DNA of 64,000 nt from Flavobacterium galactosidilyticum (GCF_020911945.1 NZ_CP087135.1:3445501-3509500); one strand, 5' to 3'. Positions 36,623 through 46,899 are shown, numbered from the stretch's first letter. Numbers and translations are program-made. Notes: generated by a model from the letters alone, not told the origin.

Positions 36623-38527
36623 TTATTTTTTAGCCCACCATAATGGGGTGAAAACATCATCAGCACCGCCTAAGAATCCTACTGCTTGCGCATATCCTGC
36701 AGCATTTGAATTTCTCAATCCAGAAGGATATTTCAAACGTTGTGGGAAAAATTTAACTTGATTGCTCATGAAATTTCCACTAGTCAAAACAGGCATATTA
36801 GGCAAAGGAACTTCGACTGCTGGATTTTCAAAGAAAGGCAATCCTAACCTTCTGTGATCACTCCATGCTTCTAAAGGTAACCATGGCATTTGCGATATGA
36901 ATTTTTGCGTAATAATTTTTGTCAACAAATCGTTTTTTACCGTACCATTTTTATAAATAGTATTGTTTGGGTACAAAATTGTTGCCACACCAGCTGCATT
37001 TGTATAACCATCTTTATAGTCCATTGTATGACTTGCAGGTGGTTCAGTAGTGTGGGTCCAACTTACAGAAGTACCAGTTCTATTATAATCTGACGAAGCA
37101 AGATAAGCACCTAGATGAGATGAAACTCCCCAGTATGCAAAGTTAGATTTGATTCCTTCTTCATAAGCATCTTTACCAGTCATAGGAACTGCCCAGCCTT
37201 TTACAGCAGCTTCAGCTAGTAAAAAGTAAGTTTCCCATGGTGCAAAAAAGATACGTTGACTAGTACTTCCTCTAAACTGCTGAGACATACGAGGCATCGT
37301 TCCATTAAAGCTACGCACTTGATTAGTACTCCCTAATGTTCCCCAATCTCCAGCTGCAAAAGCATTCCAAGTATTTTTAGCATCAATTGTTTTTACTACA
37401 GCTCCTGTACCATCTAGTAAATCTCTTGATGTTGTTTTTGAACTATTATCCCAAGAAGGATATCCTGAAAAAACTGGGCTAGTAAAATCACCAGGAATAT
37501 TAAATGTTTTATAAGCACGAGGATCAATTTTATTAGGTAAACCATCTAACCAATAACCTGCACCAGGCTCATTAGTTTTCATTGAAAAATGATTAGCAAA
37601 TTTTAATCCAATGTAATTTGCAGGTTTTACACTTGCATGAAAAGAACTTGCCAATTGATCTGTAGAATTTATTCCTCCCAATCCAATATAAAGATTATTT
37701 AATGTTGCTGACATGATTTGTTCATTCCATTCACGACTCATTACTCCTGACAAATCGTCCCAACCTGGTCTTTCTTGAACTTTAAATGTATCATCAACTT
37801 CTTTTAACAGAACTCCTGCTGCTGCATCTTCAAACTCTGCTTTAGCTTTAGCTGGATCAACTTCAGATAAACGCATCGCTAAACGCAAACGCATTGAATT
37901 AGCATATTTTTTCCATTTACTGTAATCATATCCGTAAGCTGGATCTCCAGCACTTAATCCACTTGGATTAACTACTGCAACATCTAATTTAGTAGAAGCA
38001 TCTTTTAACTCTGCTAACAAAAAATAATAAACGTCTTTTACAGTATTAAACTGAGGATTAGTCCCTTGAAATGCTTCAATAGCAATTGGTCCGAAATTAT
38101 CCGATAGTTCACTCATCAAATAAACTCTCCAGATACGAGCTATTTGAATTAGGTTTTGCGAGTATACTTTCACATCCCCTTTAGCTTGTTTCTCTTGAGC
38201 AACTTCAATAGCAGTATTAGCCGCATTCAACCAGTTTGAACTATAATTATAATATTCGCTTGACCAACCATCATCAGCAGTTCCGCCAGAAATACCAGTT
38301 CTTAACATTTGATGTCCTGTCGTTTTCCAATACAAAACAAAAGACCTTTCAGCAATATTTGGATCTTGTTGTGCTCCAATGATTGATTTATTAATGAAAT
38401 ACTCAATTTGTACTTGATCAGCACTTGCAGCATTAGGGTCTTTATTGATTTCTTCGAAATCTGAACAAGAGGCCAGCATTGCAACCGCTGTCAACGCCAG
38501 ACCAGATTTTTTAAATATATTTTTCAT
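36623..38527 (-). CDS. SusD/RagB-family outer membrane lipoprotein (PUL 2)
   Basis: This 634-residue surface lipoprotein has a lipobox at LASC (Cys21) followed by SDFEEINKDPNAAS, typical of the SusD_like group. Other marks are KYANSMRLRLAMRLS, FFAPWETYFLLAEAAVKGW and LPLEAWSDHRRLGLPFFENP. It would bind the incoming glycan or glycopeptide for the SusC next to it, which ends 23 nt upstream. It belongs to a different SusD subgroup from the PUL 1 protein, having no VRNRAG motif. Confidence 0.93.
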   Translation of the reverse strand: MKNIFKKSGLALTAVAMLASCSDFEEINKDPNAASADQVQIEYFINKSIIGAQQDPNIAERSFVLYWKTTGHQMLRTGISGGTADDGWSSEYYNYSSNWLNAANTAIEVAQEKQAKGDVKVYSQNLIQIARIWRVYLMSELSDNFGPIAIEAFQGTNPQFNTVKDVYYFLLAELKDASTKLDVAVVNPSGLSAGDPAYGYDYSKWKKYANSMRLRLAMRLSEVDPAKAKAEFEDAAAGVLLKEVDDTFKVQERPGWDDLSGVMSREWNEQIMSATLNNLYIGLGGINSTDQLASSFHASVKPANYIGLKFANHFSMKTNEPGAGYWLDGLPNKIDPRAYKTFNIPGDFTSPVFSGYPSWDNSSKTTSRDLLDGTGAVVKTIDAKNTWNAFAAGDWGTLGSTNQVRSFNGTMPRMSQQFRGSTSQRIFFAPWETYFLLAEAAVKGWAVPMTGKDAYEEGIKSNFAYWGVSSHLGAYLASSDYNRTGTSVSWTHTTEPPASHTMDYKDGYTNAAGVATILYPNNTIYKNGTVKNDLLTKIITQKFISQMPWLPLEAWSDHRRLGLPFFENPAVEVPLPNMPVLTSGNFMSNQVKFFPQRLKYPSGLRNSNAAGYAQAVGFLGGADDVFTPLWWAKK

Positions 38528-38549
38528 GTTATATTTTTTTTTAATTTTA

Positions 38550-41500
38550 TTAAAAACTCACTGTAAGATTCATCAAGAAAGTACGAGTTGTTGGTGCTCC
38601 ACCATTTTCAAAACCTACTGCATTAGTACCCGTTGCGTAAACAGATTCTGGATCAAGCCCATTCATGTGACTTTTAATCATCCAAACATTATTACAAGAA
38701 AATCCAATTTGAGCCTTCTGAACTGCAATTTTACTTAATATTTGTGATGGGAAATTGTAGTTAAGCTGCACATTTCTTAAACGAACATTAGAAGCATCAT
38801 AAATATTAGCTTCAGTAACTCCAAGATTACCACTTCCTGCTACTCTATTCCAATACAATTGAGGACTAACTGCCTTTGTGTTTTGAACATAACTGTTACC
38901 GCTCATTACAACACCATTAGCTATCATATCAGCTCTTGATCCATTCACAACAGTTTCAGATGAAGTTCCTGCTAACTGCATTCCTGCCAAAGTTCCTGAA
39001 AATATTTCTCCTCCAATTCTTGCATCAATTTGAAAAGATAATGAAACTGCCTTGTAAGCAAAACTGTTTGTAAATCCAAGCATCGCCTTAGCCTGTTGAT
39101 TTCCTAAACGAACAATTTTTGAATCAACAAGTGGTAACCCATTATTATCTACTATAATTTCTCCAAATGAAGGACTTGTTTCATCCGCAACTCTTAAAAA
39201 TTGAGAACCATAAATTTCTCCATACGCTTTTCCTACTTCAGCAAAAACAGAAACATTGTCGAATCCGCCTAAAGGATATTGTGATACATCTTGGTATAAT
39301 GAAACAATTTTACTTTTGTTAGTAGAAAAATTAAATTGTGTATTCCAAGTCAATGAACTAGCATCAGTTAATATTTTTCCATCCAATGTTACCTCAACTC
39401 CAGAATTCTGAATATCACCAGCATTTATTTTCTTGAAATTATAACCACTCAATGGATCCATAGGAAGATTAATCAATTGATTAGTTGCGTTAGATTTATA
39501 AACAGATACATCAAGACCAAGTCTGCTTTTGAAAAAACGAAGTTCAGCTCCAAACTCAGTAGATTTAATTAATTCACTTTTCACATTTGGATCAAACAAT
39601 GTTTTCCCTCTTGATGAAGTTAAATTACCATTTGGATCTTTGTCTATGTAATAAACATTATACAATTGATAAGGCTCAAGATCATTACCTACTGATGCGT
39701 AACTTGCTCTTAACTTTCCATAAGAAAACCAGTCAGGCAAATTGACATCCATACTATTTAGCATATCAGTAAATACATAAGAAAGACTTAAAGATGGATA
39801 AAAGAAAGAACGATTTGCTTTGCTTAAAGAAGAAGACCAATCATTTCTAAAAGTAGCATCAAGGTATAAATAACCATCATAGTTAATTTGAGCCGATCCA
39901 AATACAGAATTAATTGATTTGTTATAAATATTCTCTTCAGCAAAAGTATTTCCTAAAAAGTTCTTTACAGAGAAGTAGTCAGGAACAAGAAGTTCACCAT
40001 TTCTAACAATTAAAGAAGATGATTTACGATCCATCAAGTTTCCTCCTAAAGTTGCCATACCTCCAAATTTACCAAAAAGATCATCTTTTTTAGCTATTAA
40101 TAAAGCCTGGTAATTAGTCTCCATAAAAGTTCCTTTAGAAGTACCATATCTACCTGTGTTAGGAGCTAGAGGGCTTCCAGCGTATGTTTTTTCATAGGTA
40201 GTATTCGTGTACATGTCAGCACCACCTTTAATTTCAGCGTTAAGCCAGTTGTTAACTTCATATTTCAAAGACGCATTCATCATAAAACGATCTCGTACGT
40301 CTTGATTAAGTTTATATTTGCTAGCCCAATATGGGTTAATTGCACTACCGCTACCATACCAAAGCATTTTCCCATTAGCATCAGTCGCATCTTTAAACTG
40401 AGTAATATCTAATGATGTTGGAAAAACATTTAATAGTGAAAATGGGTTACTACTGTTAGCGCCATTTGAAGTTCTATTATTGGCTTTTGCATTAGTATAT
40501 TGTACTTTAGTATCTAAAGTCCAACGATCAGTATCTCCAAATTTAGTTAGCGCTTTAGCCATTAAATTCGTTCTAGCTAATCGAGCTCCAGGAATCATGC
40601 TCTCGTCTTCCATTCGGTTCAAAGAGGCATAAATAGAAGTTTTTTGGACTGCTTGCTGAAAAGATATACTATTGTTTTTAGTAATTCCAGCACTATTGAA
40701 GTAATTTTCCACGTTGTCGTAAGAACGTAATTGCTCAGTAGCACCATTCCAGTTTGTTACATTTTGTCCTTCAATTTTAGGTCCCCAACTTAAACCTGAA
40801 AGCGGTTCAAAAAGATTATTATTACCTTGACCATAACTACTTTGCAGTTTAGGCTTAGTAAAAATACTTTCAAAACCAAGTGAAGAAGAAACAGTGATTC
40901 CTAAACCTTTCTGTTTCTTACCTGATTTAGTAGTAATTAAAATCACACCATTACCTGCCCTAGATCCATAAAGCGCTGATGCAGATGGCCCTTTTAAAAC
41001 CGAAAGACTTTCGATATCTTCTGGATTGATGTCTGATATACCATTACCCATATCAAAACTTGGGTTCCAATAATCATTGTTAGATGCTCCTGTAAAGTTA
41101 TCCATAGGAACTCCATCTACAACAATTAAAGGTTGGTTATCACCTGTTAAGGAATTAAAACCTCTTAACACTAATTTAGACGAACCACCTGGACCAGCAC
41201 TTGATTTTACTACTTGTAAACCAGCTACTTTTCCGCTTAAAGCGTTAGCAATGTTGGGTTCTCTAGCTTCAACTAAACTTTGACCTTTAATTTCTTGAAC
41301 TGCATAACCTAAAGATTTTTTCTGCTTTTTGATACCTAAAGCCGTTACAACAACCTCTCCTAGCTCCTGAGTACTTTCTGCTAAAACGATAGTAATATTA
41401 CTTTCACCTGCGGCAACATCTACTGATTTAGAAATAAAACCAACTGATGATACTGCCAGAGTAGTTTTACCTGCGGGAACGCTTATGGTAAACTTCCCGT

Positions 41501-41672
41501 TAAAATCTGTAATGGTACTAATGGACACTCCTTTTACCTTTATGGTAGCGGAAACAACTCCCTTGTTGTCCGCATCTGCGACTACGCCCGTTATAGACCT
41601 GTTTTGCGCAACTGCACTAAGGCAGCTAAACAACACCAATCCTAACACTGCTAAAATTCGTTTCATAAGCAT
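38550..41672 (-). CDS. SusC/RagA TonB-linked outer membrane transporter (PUL 2)
   Basis: The intact 1,040-residue SusC has a signal peptide (about 1-22, ending SAVAQ), a carboxypeptidase-like domain (25-105, SITGVVADADNKGVVSATIKV), a TonB box region (LGEVVVTALGIKKQKK), the plug (LRGFNSLTGDNQPLIVVDGVPMD, SASALYGSRAGNGVILITTKSG) and a barrel ending in MNLTVSF. It lacks an STN domain, so unlike PUL 1 it is not built for sigma/anti-sigma signalling. Control by the adjacent LacI-type gene is likely. Confidence 0.95.
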   Translation of the reverse strand: MLMKRILAVLGLVLFSCLSAVAQNRSITGVVADADNKGVVSATIKVKGVSISTITDFNGKFTISVPAGKTTLAVSSVGFISKSVDVAAGESNITIVLAESTQELGEVVVTALGIKKQKKSLGYAVQEIKGQSLVEAREPNIANALSGKVAGLQVVKSSAGPGGSSKLVLRGFNSLTGDNQPLIVVDGVPMDNFTGASNNDYWNPSFDMGNGISDINPEDIESLSVLKGPSASALYGSRAGNGVILITTKSGKKQKGLGITVSSSLGFESIFTKPKLQSSYGQGNNNLFEPLSGLSWGPKIEGQNVTNWNGATEQLRSYDNVENYFNSAGITKNNSISFQQAVQKTSIYASLNRMEDESMIPGARLARTNLMAKALTKFGDTDRWTLDTKVQYTNAKANNRTSNGANSSNPFSLLNVFPTSLDITQFKDATDANGKMLWYGSGSAINPYWASKYKLNQDVRDRFMMNASLKYEVNNWLNAEIKGGADMYTNTTYEKTYAGSPLAPNTGRYGTSKGTFMETNYQALLIAKKDDLFGKFGGMATLGGNLMDRKSSSLIVRNGELLVPDYFSVKNFLGNTFAEENIYNKSINSVFGSAQINYDGYLYLDATFRNDWSSSLSKANRSFFYPSLSLSYVFTDMLNSMDVNLPDWFSYGKLRASYASVGNDLEPYQLYNVYYIDKDPNGNLTSSRGKTLFDPNVKSELIKSTEFGAELRFFKSRLGLDVSVYKSNATNQLINLPMDPLSGYNFKKINAGDIQNSGVEVTLDGKILTDASSLTWNTQFNFSTNKSKIVSLYQDVSQYPLGGFDNVSVFAEVGKAYGEIYGSQFLRVADETSPSFGEIIVDNNGLPLVDSKIVRLGNQQAKAMLGFTNSFAYKAVSLSFQIDARIGGEIFSGTLAGMQLAGTSSETVVNGSRADMIANGVVMSGNSYVQNTKAVSPQLYWNRVAGSGNLGVTEANIYDASNVRLRNVQLNYNFPSQILSKIAVQKAQIGFSCNNVWMIKSHMNGLDPESVYATGTNAVGFENGGAPTTRTFLMNLTVSF

Positions 41673-41703
41673 TTGTTTTTTTTAGTTTTTGTTTTTGGTT
41701 TGT

Positions 41704-41733
41704 AAAAAATATTGATAAAAAATTTGAACTCAA
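41704..41733 (-). promoter_or_regulatory. Candidate promoter of PUL 2 susC
   Basis: Minus-strand TTG (41731-41733), 19 nt, then TATTTTTT (41704-41711), one base from TAnnTTTG. The operator-like palindrome lies about 60 nt further upstream. Confidence 0.35.
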
Positions 41734-41794
41734 TTTTAGTGTACATTTTAGCAATCTCTATCTTTTTAAAAATTTGATTAACTTTTAAAAAACT

Positions 41795-41810
41795 ACTAAA
41801 ACGTTTTAGT
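41795..41810. promoter_or_regulatory. LacI-type operator candidate between susC and the regulator
   Basis: ACTAAAACGTTTTAGT is a perfect 16-bp palindrome with central CG, the usual form of a LacI/GalR operator. It lies between the regulator stop (41870) and the susC promoter region, a position that could serve activation as well as repression. Confidence 0.6.
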
Positions 41811-41869
41811 GTTTCAACAAAAAAATAGAAAATCTTCTTTTTTAAAATTAAAAATACTTTAACTTAAAA

Positions 41870-42880
41870 CTATACGGATTCTCTTATTACTAATTTCCCT
41901 TTTTGAAGCACCTTTTCAACAACAGCATCATTTTCATTTGTAATTTGCTTCATTAGCAAATCAACCGCTTTAACCGCAATCGTGTTTATAGGCTGCTCTA
42001 CCACTGTAATAGCAGGCGAATGCAATCTAAAACTATAATGATCATCATAACTAATGATTGATAAATCTTCTGGCATTTTAATTCCCATTCTATGAAAAGC
42101 CTGAAGTCCCGCTAGTCCCATATAATTTGCTAGAAAAAGCACACCATCAATACTTTTATTATTTTCAAAAAAACGAATTACCTCTTCTACTTTTTCTTCT
42201 TCCGTACTATGATAATTGATATGTAGGACAAGATCTCCATTATAAAGACCCGCTTTTTTCATCGCATCGATATAACCGTTTTCTCTTGATTGCATTTGGA
42301 TCATACCAGAATTATTATTAATTACAGCGATATTGCGTCGTCCTTTTTCAATCAAAAGTTCAGTTGCAATATAAGCACCTTCATAATTATTCATAACTAC
42401 ATGACTAACCTCTTGATCTGGGAAATACCTGTCGATTAAAACCACCGGTATTTTCATTTTTAAAAGCTGACCAATACTTTTCTCTAAATTCTCTGTAGGC
42501 GTGATAATAAAACCATCTACATTAGCCTGAAGCAAACTTTGTATCAACTCTGCAGCTCGGTCATCGTCATTATCTGTACTACAATAAAAAACTCTATACC
42601 CTAACTTTCCAGCTTCTTCCTCAATTCCTTTGGCAAGGACTGAAAAAAATTGATTAGATATATTTTCAATGATAAGACCTATCGATCTTGTTTTGCCGGT
42701 CCTAAGACTCGTTGCTGTCATATTAGGTCGATAGTTTAATTTTTCAACTATATCTTGTACCTTTTTAATGACTGCCGCACTAATTCCCATTTTCTCTCCT
42801 TTATCGTTAAGCACAAAAGAAACGGTAGAGATAGAAACTCTTGCCTCAATTGCAATATCTTTAATGGTGATTTTTTTCAT
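41870..42880 (-). CDS. LacI/GalR-family transcriptional regulator (PUL 2)
   Basis: The 336 residues comprise an N-terminal helix-turn-helix and hinge (ITIKDIAIEARVSISTVSFVLN, then NYRPNMTATSLRTG) and a periplasmic-binding-protein-like sensor domain (about 65-336). Its position directly upstream of the PUL 2 susC and the nearby CG-centred palindromes make it the likely regulator of the mannan/N-glycan locus. The inducer would be a sugar from the pathway, such as mannose, GlcNAc or a disaccharide; this is inference. Most Bacteroidota PULs use other regulators, but LacI control is known. Confidence 0.93.
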   Translation of the reverse strand: MKKITIKDIAIEARVSISTVSFVLNDKGEKMGISAAVIKKVQDIVEKLNYRPNMTATSLRTGKTRSIGLIIENISNQFFSVLAKGIEEEAGKLGYRVFYCSTDNDDDRAAELIQSLLQANVDGFIITPTENLEKSIGQLLKMKIPVVLIDRYFPDQEVSHVVMNNYEGAYIATELLIEKGRRNIAVINNNSGMIQMQSRENGYIDAMKKAGLYNGDLVLHINYHSTEEEKVEEVIRFFENNKSIDGVLFLANYMGLAGLQAFHRMGIKMPEDLSIISYDDHYSFRLHSPAITVVEQPINTIAVKAVDLLMKQITNENDAVVEKVLQKGKLVIRESV

Positions 42881-42910
42881 TAGAATGTTAATTTTTTCTT
42901 AGCGCTATCA

Positions 42911-42918
42911 CAAATATA
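42911..42918 (-). promoter_or_regulatory. -7 element of the lacI-type gene
   Basis: Minus-strand TATATTTG, an exact TAnnTTTG match 31 nt upstream of the ATG. Confidence 0.45.
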
Positions 42919-42933
42919 TACAAAAAATTATTT

Positions 42934-42949
42934 CCTAAAACGATTTTGC
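42934..42949. promoter_or_regulatory. Second, imperfect LacI-type operator
   Basis: CCTAAAACGATTTTGC shares the CTAAAACG half and central CG of the palindrome at 41795. It overlaps the -33 region of the regulator's own promoter, so it could give autoregulation. Confidence 0.4.
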
Positions 42950-43103
42950 AACTATTTTTTTCAACTATATGTTTTTTTAAATACTAATAAATAGCAAAAT
43001 CACAACAAAAACGAACAATCGCAGAAATATTCAAAAACATAAAACTTCCTATTTCGCTTAAAAATCAGCTTTCGACCGATGCTTTTTCAATTTTTTTTAA
43101 CCA

Positions 43104-43135
43104 AAAAAACCCAAAACGATTCGTTTTGGGTTTTT
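43104..43135 (-). terminator. Terminator of fabH
   Basis: AAAAACCCAAAAC pairs with GTTTTGGGTTTTT around GATTC. It lies about 50 nt past the fabH stop on the minus strand. Confidence 0.85.
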
Positions 43136-43186
43136 CTACTTAATAAAATCTAATAGTTTTACTTTTTAAAAAAGAACTCTCGATCA

Positions 43187-44194
43187 TTACCATTTAATGA
43201 TTGCACTAGCCCAGGTAAATCCACTTCCAAAGGCAGCTAACACAACTGTATCACCAGGTTTGATCTTACCTTGCTCCCAAGCTTCTGTCAATGCAATAGG
43301 AATTGATGCTGCGGTAGTATTTCCGTATTTCTGAATATTATTAAATACTTGATCATCATTTAGTTTAAATTTGTTTTGGATAAACTGAGAAATTCGCAAA
43401 TTAGCTTGGTGCGGAATCAACATGTCAATATCAGAAACTTGAAGATTATTAGCTTCTAGTCCTTCATTAATCACTTCACTAAAACGAACTACTGCATTCT
43501 TGAATACAAATTGACCGTTCATGTGAGGGAAATAACTTTCGTCATCTGGATCGTTATCTTCCAAAATATCAGATACCCAACGACCACCCATTCCTGGTGC
43601 TTTCAATACTAATTCCTCAGCATGCTGCCCTTCTGAATGCAAATGAGTCGATAAAATTCCTTTAGTTAAATCCTCTTCTCGGCTTAAAATAGCGGCTCCT
43701 GCTCCATCTCCAAAAATTACAGATACACCTCTTCCACGAGAGGTCATATCTAATCCAGTTGAATGCACTTCAGAACCAATAACCAAAACATTTTTATACA
43801 TGCCAGTTTTGATGTACTGATCCGCAACCGACAAAGCATAGACAAAACCAGAACATTGATTTCGAACATCTAAAGCACCTATAGTTCTCAAACCTAAATC
43901 TCTTTGTACTAAAACACCTGGTCCTGGAAAATAGTAATCAGGACTTAATGTAGCAAAAACGATAAAATCAATATCTTCTTTAGCTACTCCTGAACGTTCA
44001 ATTGCAATTTCAGCAGCTTTTACACCCATTGAAGTCGTTGTATCTTCACCTTTAATGATATGTCTTCGCTCTTTGATACCTGTTCTTTCCTGAATCCATT
44101 CATCATTAGTATCTATGATTTTAGATAAATCGTCATTGGTAACTACATTTTCAGGAACATAAAAACCTAGTCCTGTTATTTTGGAATGGTACAT
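43187..44194 (-). CDS. fabH: 3-oxoacyl-ACP synthase III (beta-ketoacyl-ACP synthase, KAS III)
   Basis: FabH starts fatty acid synthesis by condensing an acyl-CoA with malonyl-ACP. The 335-residue sequence has the Cys-His-Asn triad: Cys114 in RNQCSGF, His in IPHQANLR, and Asn in YGNTTAAS. It also has the entry motif ERTGIKERR and GAGAAILS. Many Flavobacteria have two FabH-like genes, one linked to rpmF/plsX. This copy stands alone, so a specialised role in branched-chain starters or another pathway is possible. Confidence 0.92.
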   Translation of the reverse strand: MYHSKITGLGFYVPENVVTNDDLSKIIDTNDEWIQERTGIKERRHIIKGEDTTTSMGVKAAEIAIERSGVAKEDIDFIVFATLSPDYYFPGPGVLVQRDLGLRTIGALDVRNQCSGFVYALSVADQYIKTGMYKNVLVIGSEVHSTGLDMTSRGRGVSVIFGDGAGAAILSREEDLTKGILSTHLHSEGQHAEELVLKAPGMGGRWVSDILEDNDPDDESYFPHMNGQFVFKNAVVRFSEVINEGLEANNLQVSDIDMLIPHQANLRISQFIQNKFKLNDDQVFNNIQKYGNTTAASIPIALTEAWEQGKIKPGDTVVLAAFGSGFTWASAIIKW

Positions 44195-44487
44195 ATTTCA
44201 GTGTTTTATTAGAATTAAAATTTACGAATTAGCTGTTTTACAGGACTTAAAATTAGAATAACTTAAATTTAATTGCAAATTCGTTTGATACTACAAGTTT
44301 ATGATTTTTTAACTGATTTACAGCTAGCTGTTTCAAATAAAATTCAACAAAAACTATAGTATTAAATTAGAATCTTGAATTTTACATGAAGCGCAAAGGT
44401 TAAAAATGTAATTTTATTTCCAAATATACTATCATTCAACTATTTTAGACCAATAATTGCTAACGCTAATTTAAAATCATTCGAACT

Positions 44488-46899
44488 ATGAAGTTAAAAA
44501 TTCCATTTTTTCTATTCCTTGGATTGAGCTTAACCGCCTTTGCTCAAGAGAATTTAAGTTATCAAAAACCATCTAAATCCATTCTAGAACTGGCCGATTA
44601 CGAAAGAGCGCCATCTGTTTCTATGGATACTAAAAAAGAATATCTATTATTATCTTACAGAAACACCTATAAATCTCTTGACGATTTAAACCAAGACGAA
44701 TTGCGTTTAGGAGGTTTACGAATAAATCCTGTTACAAATATTTCCAGCACCGTTACTTACGTCAACAATCTTAAACTCCGAAAAGTAAGTGACAAGAACG
44801 AACTTCAAGTTGCCGGCTTGCCCTTAAACCCTAAAATTAGCAATATAACTTGGTCACCAAATGACCAAAAAATTCTTTTCTCTCATACAACAAATTCAGG
44901 AGTGGAACTATGGGTGATTGATGTTGCTTCGGCGAAAGCCACAAAACTAACGGAAGCAACTGTAAATGCGAATCTGGGGAATCCTTTTAGCTGGATGAAT
45001 GACAACGAGACTATCTTAGTAAAAATGCTGCCAAAAAATAGAGCAGCACTTTTAGATGCAAAAAACGATTTACCTACTGGTCCGATTATCTCAAATGCTG
45101 ATGGGGAAAAATCTCAAAACAGAACGTATCCAGATATGTTGAAAAACAAGAACGATGAGATCAATTTTGAAAACATAATGACCTCTGAGTTGTACAAAGT
45201 AAAATTGAATGGAACGGCTACTTTATTCAAAAAAGCAGATATGTATGCTGGAGAAAGTTTTTCACCTGATGGAAATTATTTGATGCTAAATACGATTCAA
45301 AAGCCATTTTCATACATTGTTCCACTGAGTCGTTTTCCTATGAAATCAACCGTTTATGATACTGCTGGAAACGAAGTAAAAGTAGTTAATGATGTCCCAT
45401 TAACTGAAATTATCCCTAAAGGATTTATGGCCGTTAGAAAAGGAAAAAGAAACATGAGCTGGAGAGCAGACAAACCAGCAACTTTAGTATATGCTGAAGC
45501 TTTAGATGGTGGAGATCCAGCCAATAAAGTAGATTTTAGAGACGAAGTTTTTCTGTGGAATGCTCCTTTTACTGCTACACCAACATCATTAGTAAAAATA
45601 CCACAGCGTTACAGCCGAATAATTTGGGGGAACGAAACTGTTGCAATTGTTACTGATGAATGGTATGATACGCGTAACACTAAAACCTATATAATCAATC
45701 CGTCGAATCCTAGTCAAGCTCCAAAATTAATTTTTGATAGAAACTCTCAGGATTCTTATTCCAATCCAGGAAACTTCGAAACTAAAAAAAATCAATATAA
45801 CAGGAATATTTTAGCGATCGAAAATGACAATGCATTTCTTATTGGCGATGGTTTTACTAAAAACGGTCAATTCCCTTTTATCACAGAGTATAATTTAAAA
45901 AATTTAGAGTCAAAACGACTTTATACTTCATCGTACAAAGATAAGAAGGAAGATATAATAGAAATTGAAGACTTCAAAAAAGGAACTGTTTTAGTGCAAA
46001 TTCAGTCTAAAAATGAATATCCAAATTACTACATTAGAAACATTAAACAAAAAAATAAGCTAAAGCCAATTACTGCTTTCAAAAACCCTTTTGAAAGCAT
46101 CAAAAACGTGAGTAAAGAGGTTATTAAGTACAAGCGTAAAGATGGTGTTGAATTGTCTGGAACTTTATATTTACCTGTAGGTTATGATAAAGCTAAAAAG
46201 GAAAAAATGCCATTATTGATTTGGGCATACCCTGCTGAATACAAAGACAAAAATTCAGCAGGACAAGTCACTCAAAATGCAAATGAATTTACATTTCCTA
46301 GCTATGGTTCTTTTGTGTATTGGGTAACTAAAGGATATGTGGTTTTAGATGATGCTGCTTTTCCTATCATTGGTGAAGGAACTACTGAACCTAATGATAA
46401 TTTCATCACACAATTAGTCGATAATGCTGAAGCAGCAATCAATGCAGTAGATGCTTTAGGATATATCAATAGAAAAAAAGTAGCAGTTGGCGGTCATTCT
46501 TATGGAGCTTTTATGACTGCAAACTTATTAAGTCATTCTAACTTATTTGCTTGCGGAATCGCTCGTAGTGGTGCTTATAACAGAACGCTAACTCCTTTTG
46601 GTTTTCAAAGAGAGCAACGTAACTATTGGGAAGTTCCTGAGGTTTATAATACCATGTCTCCGTTCATGAATGCTGAGAAAATGAAAACGCCTATGCTTTT
46701 AGTTCACGGAGAAGCTGATAATAATCCTGGAACATTTACACTACAAACAGAACGTTATTTCCAAGCGTTGAAAGGATTAGGTGCTCCGGCAAGAATGGTG
46801 ATTCTCCCTAAAGAATCTCATGGATATGCAGCTAAAGAAAACATACTTCACTTGCTATGGGAACAAGATCAGTTTTTAGAAAAGTATTTAAAGAATTAA
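44488..46899 (+). CDS. S9-family (prolyl oligopeptidase type) serine peptidase, exported
   Basis: This 803-residue protein has a signal peptide (about 1-19), an N-terminal beta-propeller-like region with repeated short blades (to about 540) and a C-terminal alpha/beta-hydrolase peptidase domain. The triad is Ser671 (GGHSYGAF), Asp744 (GEADNN) and His778 (ESHGYAA). It resembles periplasmic DPP/glutamyl-type S9 peptidases. It may degrade oligopeptides after import, and possibly the peptide part of glycopeptides taken up by the PUL close by, though no link is shown beyond proximity. Confidence 0.9.
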   Translation: MKLKIPFFLFLGLSLTAFAQENLSYQKPSKSILELADYERAPSVSMDTKKEYLLLSYRNTYKSLDDLNQDELRLGGLRINPVTNISSTVTYVNNLKLRKVSDKNELQVAGLPLNPKISNITWSPNDQKILFSHTTNSGVELWVIDVASAKATKLTEATVNANLGNPFSWMNDNETILVKMLPKNRAALLDAKNDLPTGPIISNADGEKSQNRTYPDMLKNKNDEINFENIMTSELYKVKLNGTATLFKKADMYAGESFSPDGNYLMLNTIQKPFSYIVPLSRFPMKSTVYDTAGNEVKVVNDVPLTEIIPKGFMAVRKGKRNMSWRADKPATLVYAEALDGGDPANKVDFRDEVFLWNAPFTATPTSLVKIPQRYSRIIWGNETVAIVTDEWYDTRNTKTYIINPSNPSQAPKLIFDRNSQDSYSNPGNFETKKNQYNRNILAIENDNAFLIGDGFTKNGQFPFITEYNLKNLESKRLYTSSYKDKKEDIIEIEDFKKGTVLVQIQSKNEYPNYYIRNIKQKNKLKPITAFKNPFESIKNVSKEVIKYKRKDGVELSGTLYLPVGYDKAKKEKMPLLIWAYPAEYKDKNSAGQVTQNANEFTFPSYGSFVYWVTKGYVVLDDAAFPIIGEGTTEPNDNFITQLVDNAEAAINAVDALGYINRKKVAVGGHSYGAFMTANLLSHSNLFACGIARSGAYNRTLTPFGFQREQRNYWEVPEVYNTMSPFMNAEKMKTPMLLVHGEADNNPGTFTLQTERYFQALKGLGAPARMVILPKESHGYAAKENILHLLWEQDQFLEKYLKN

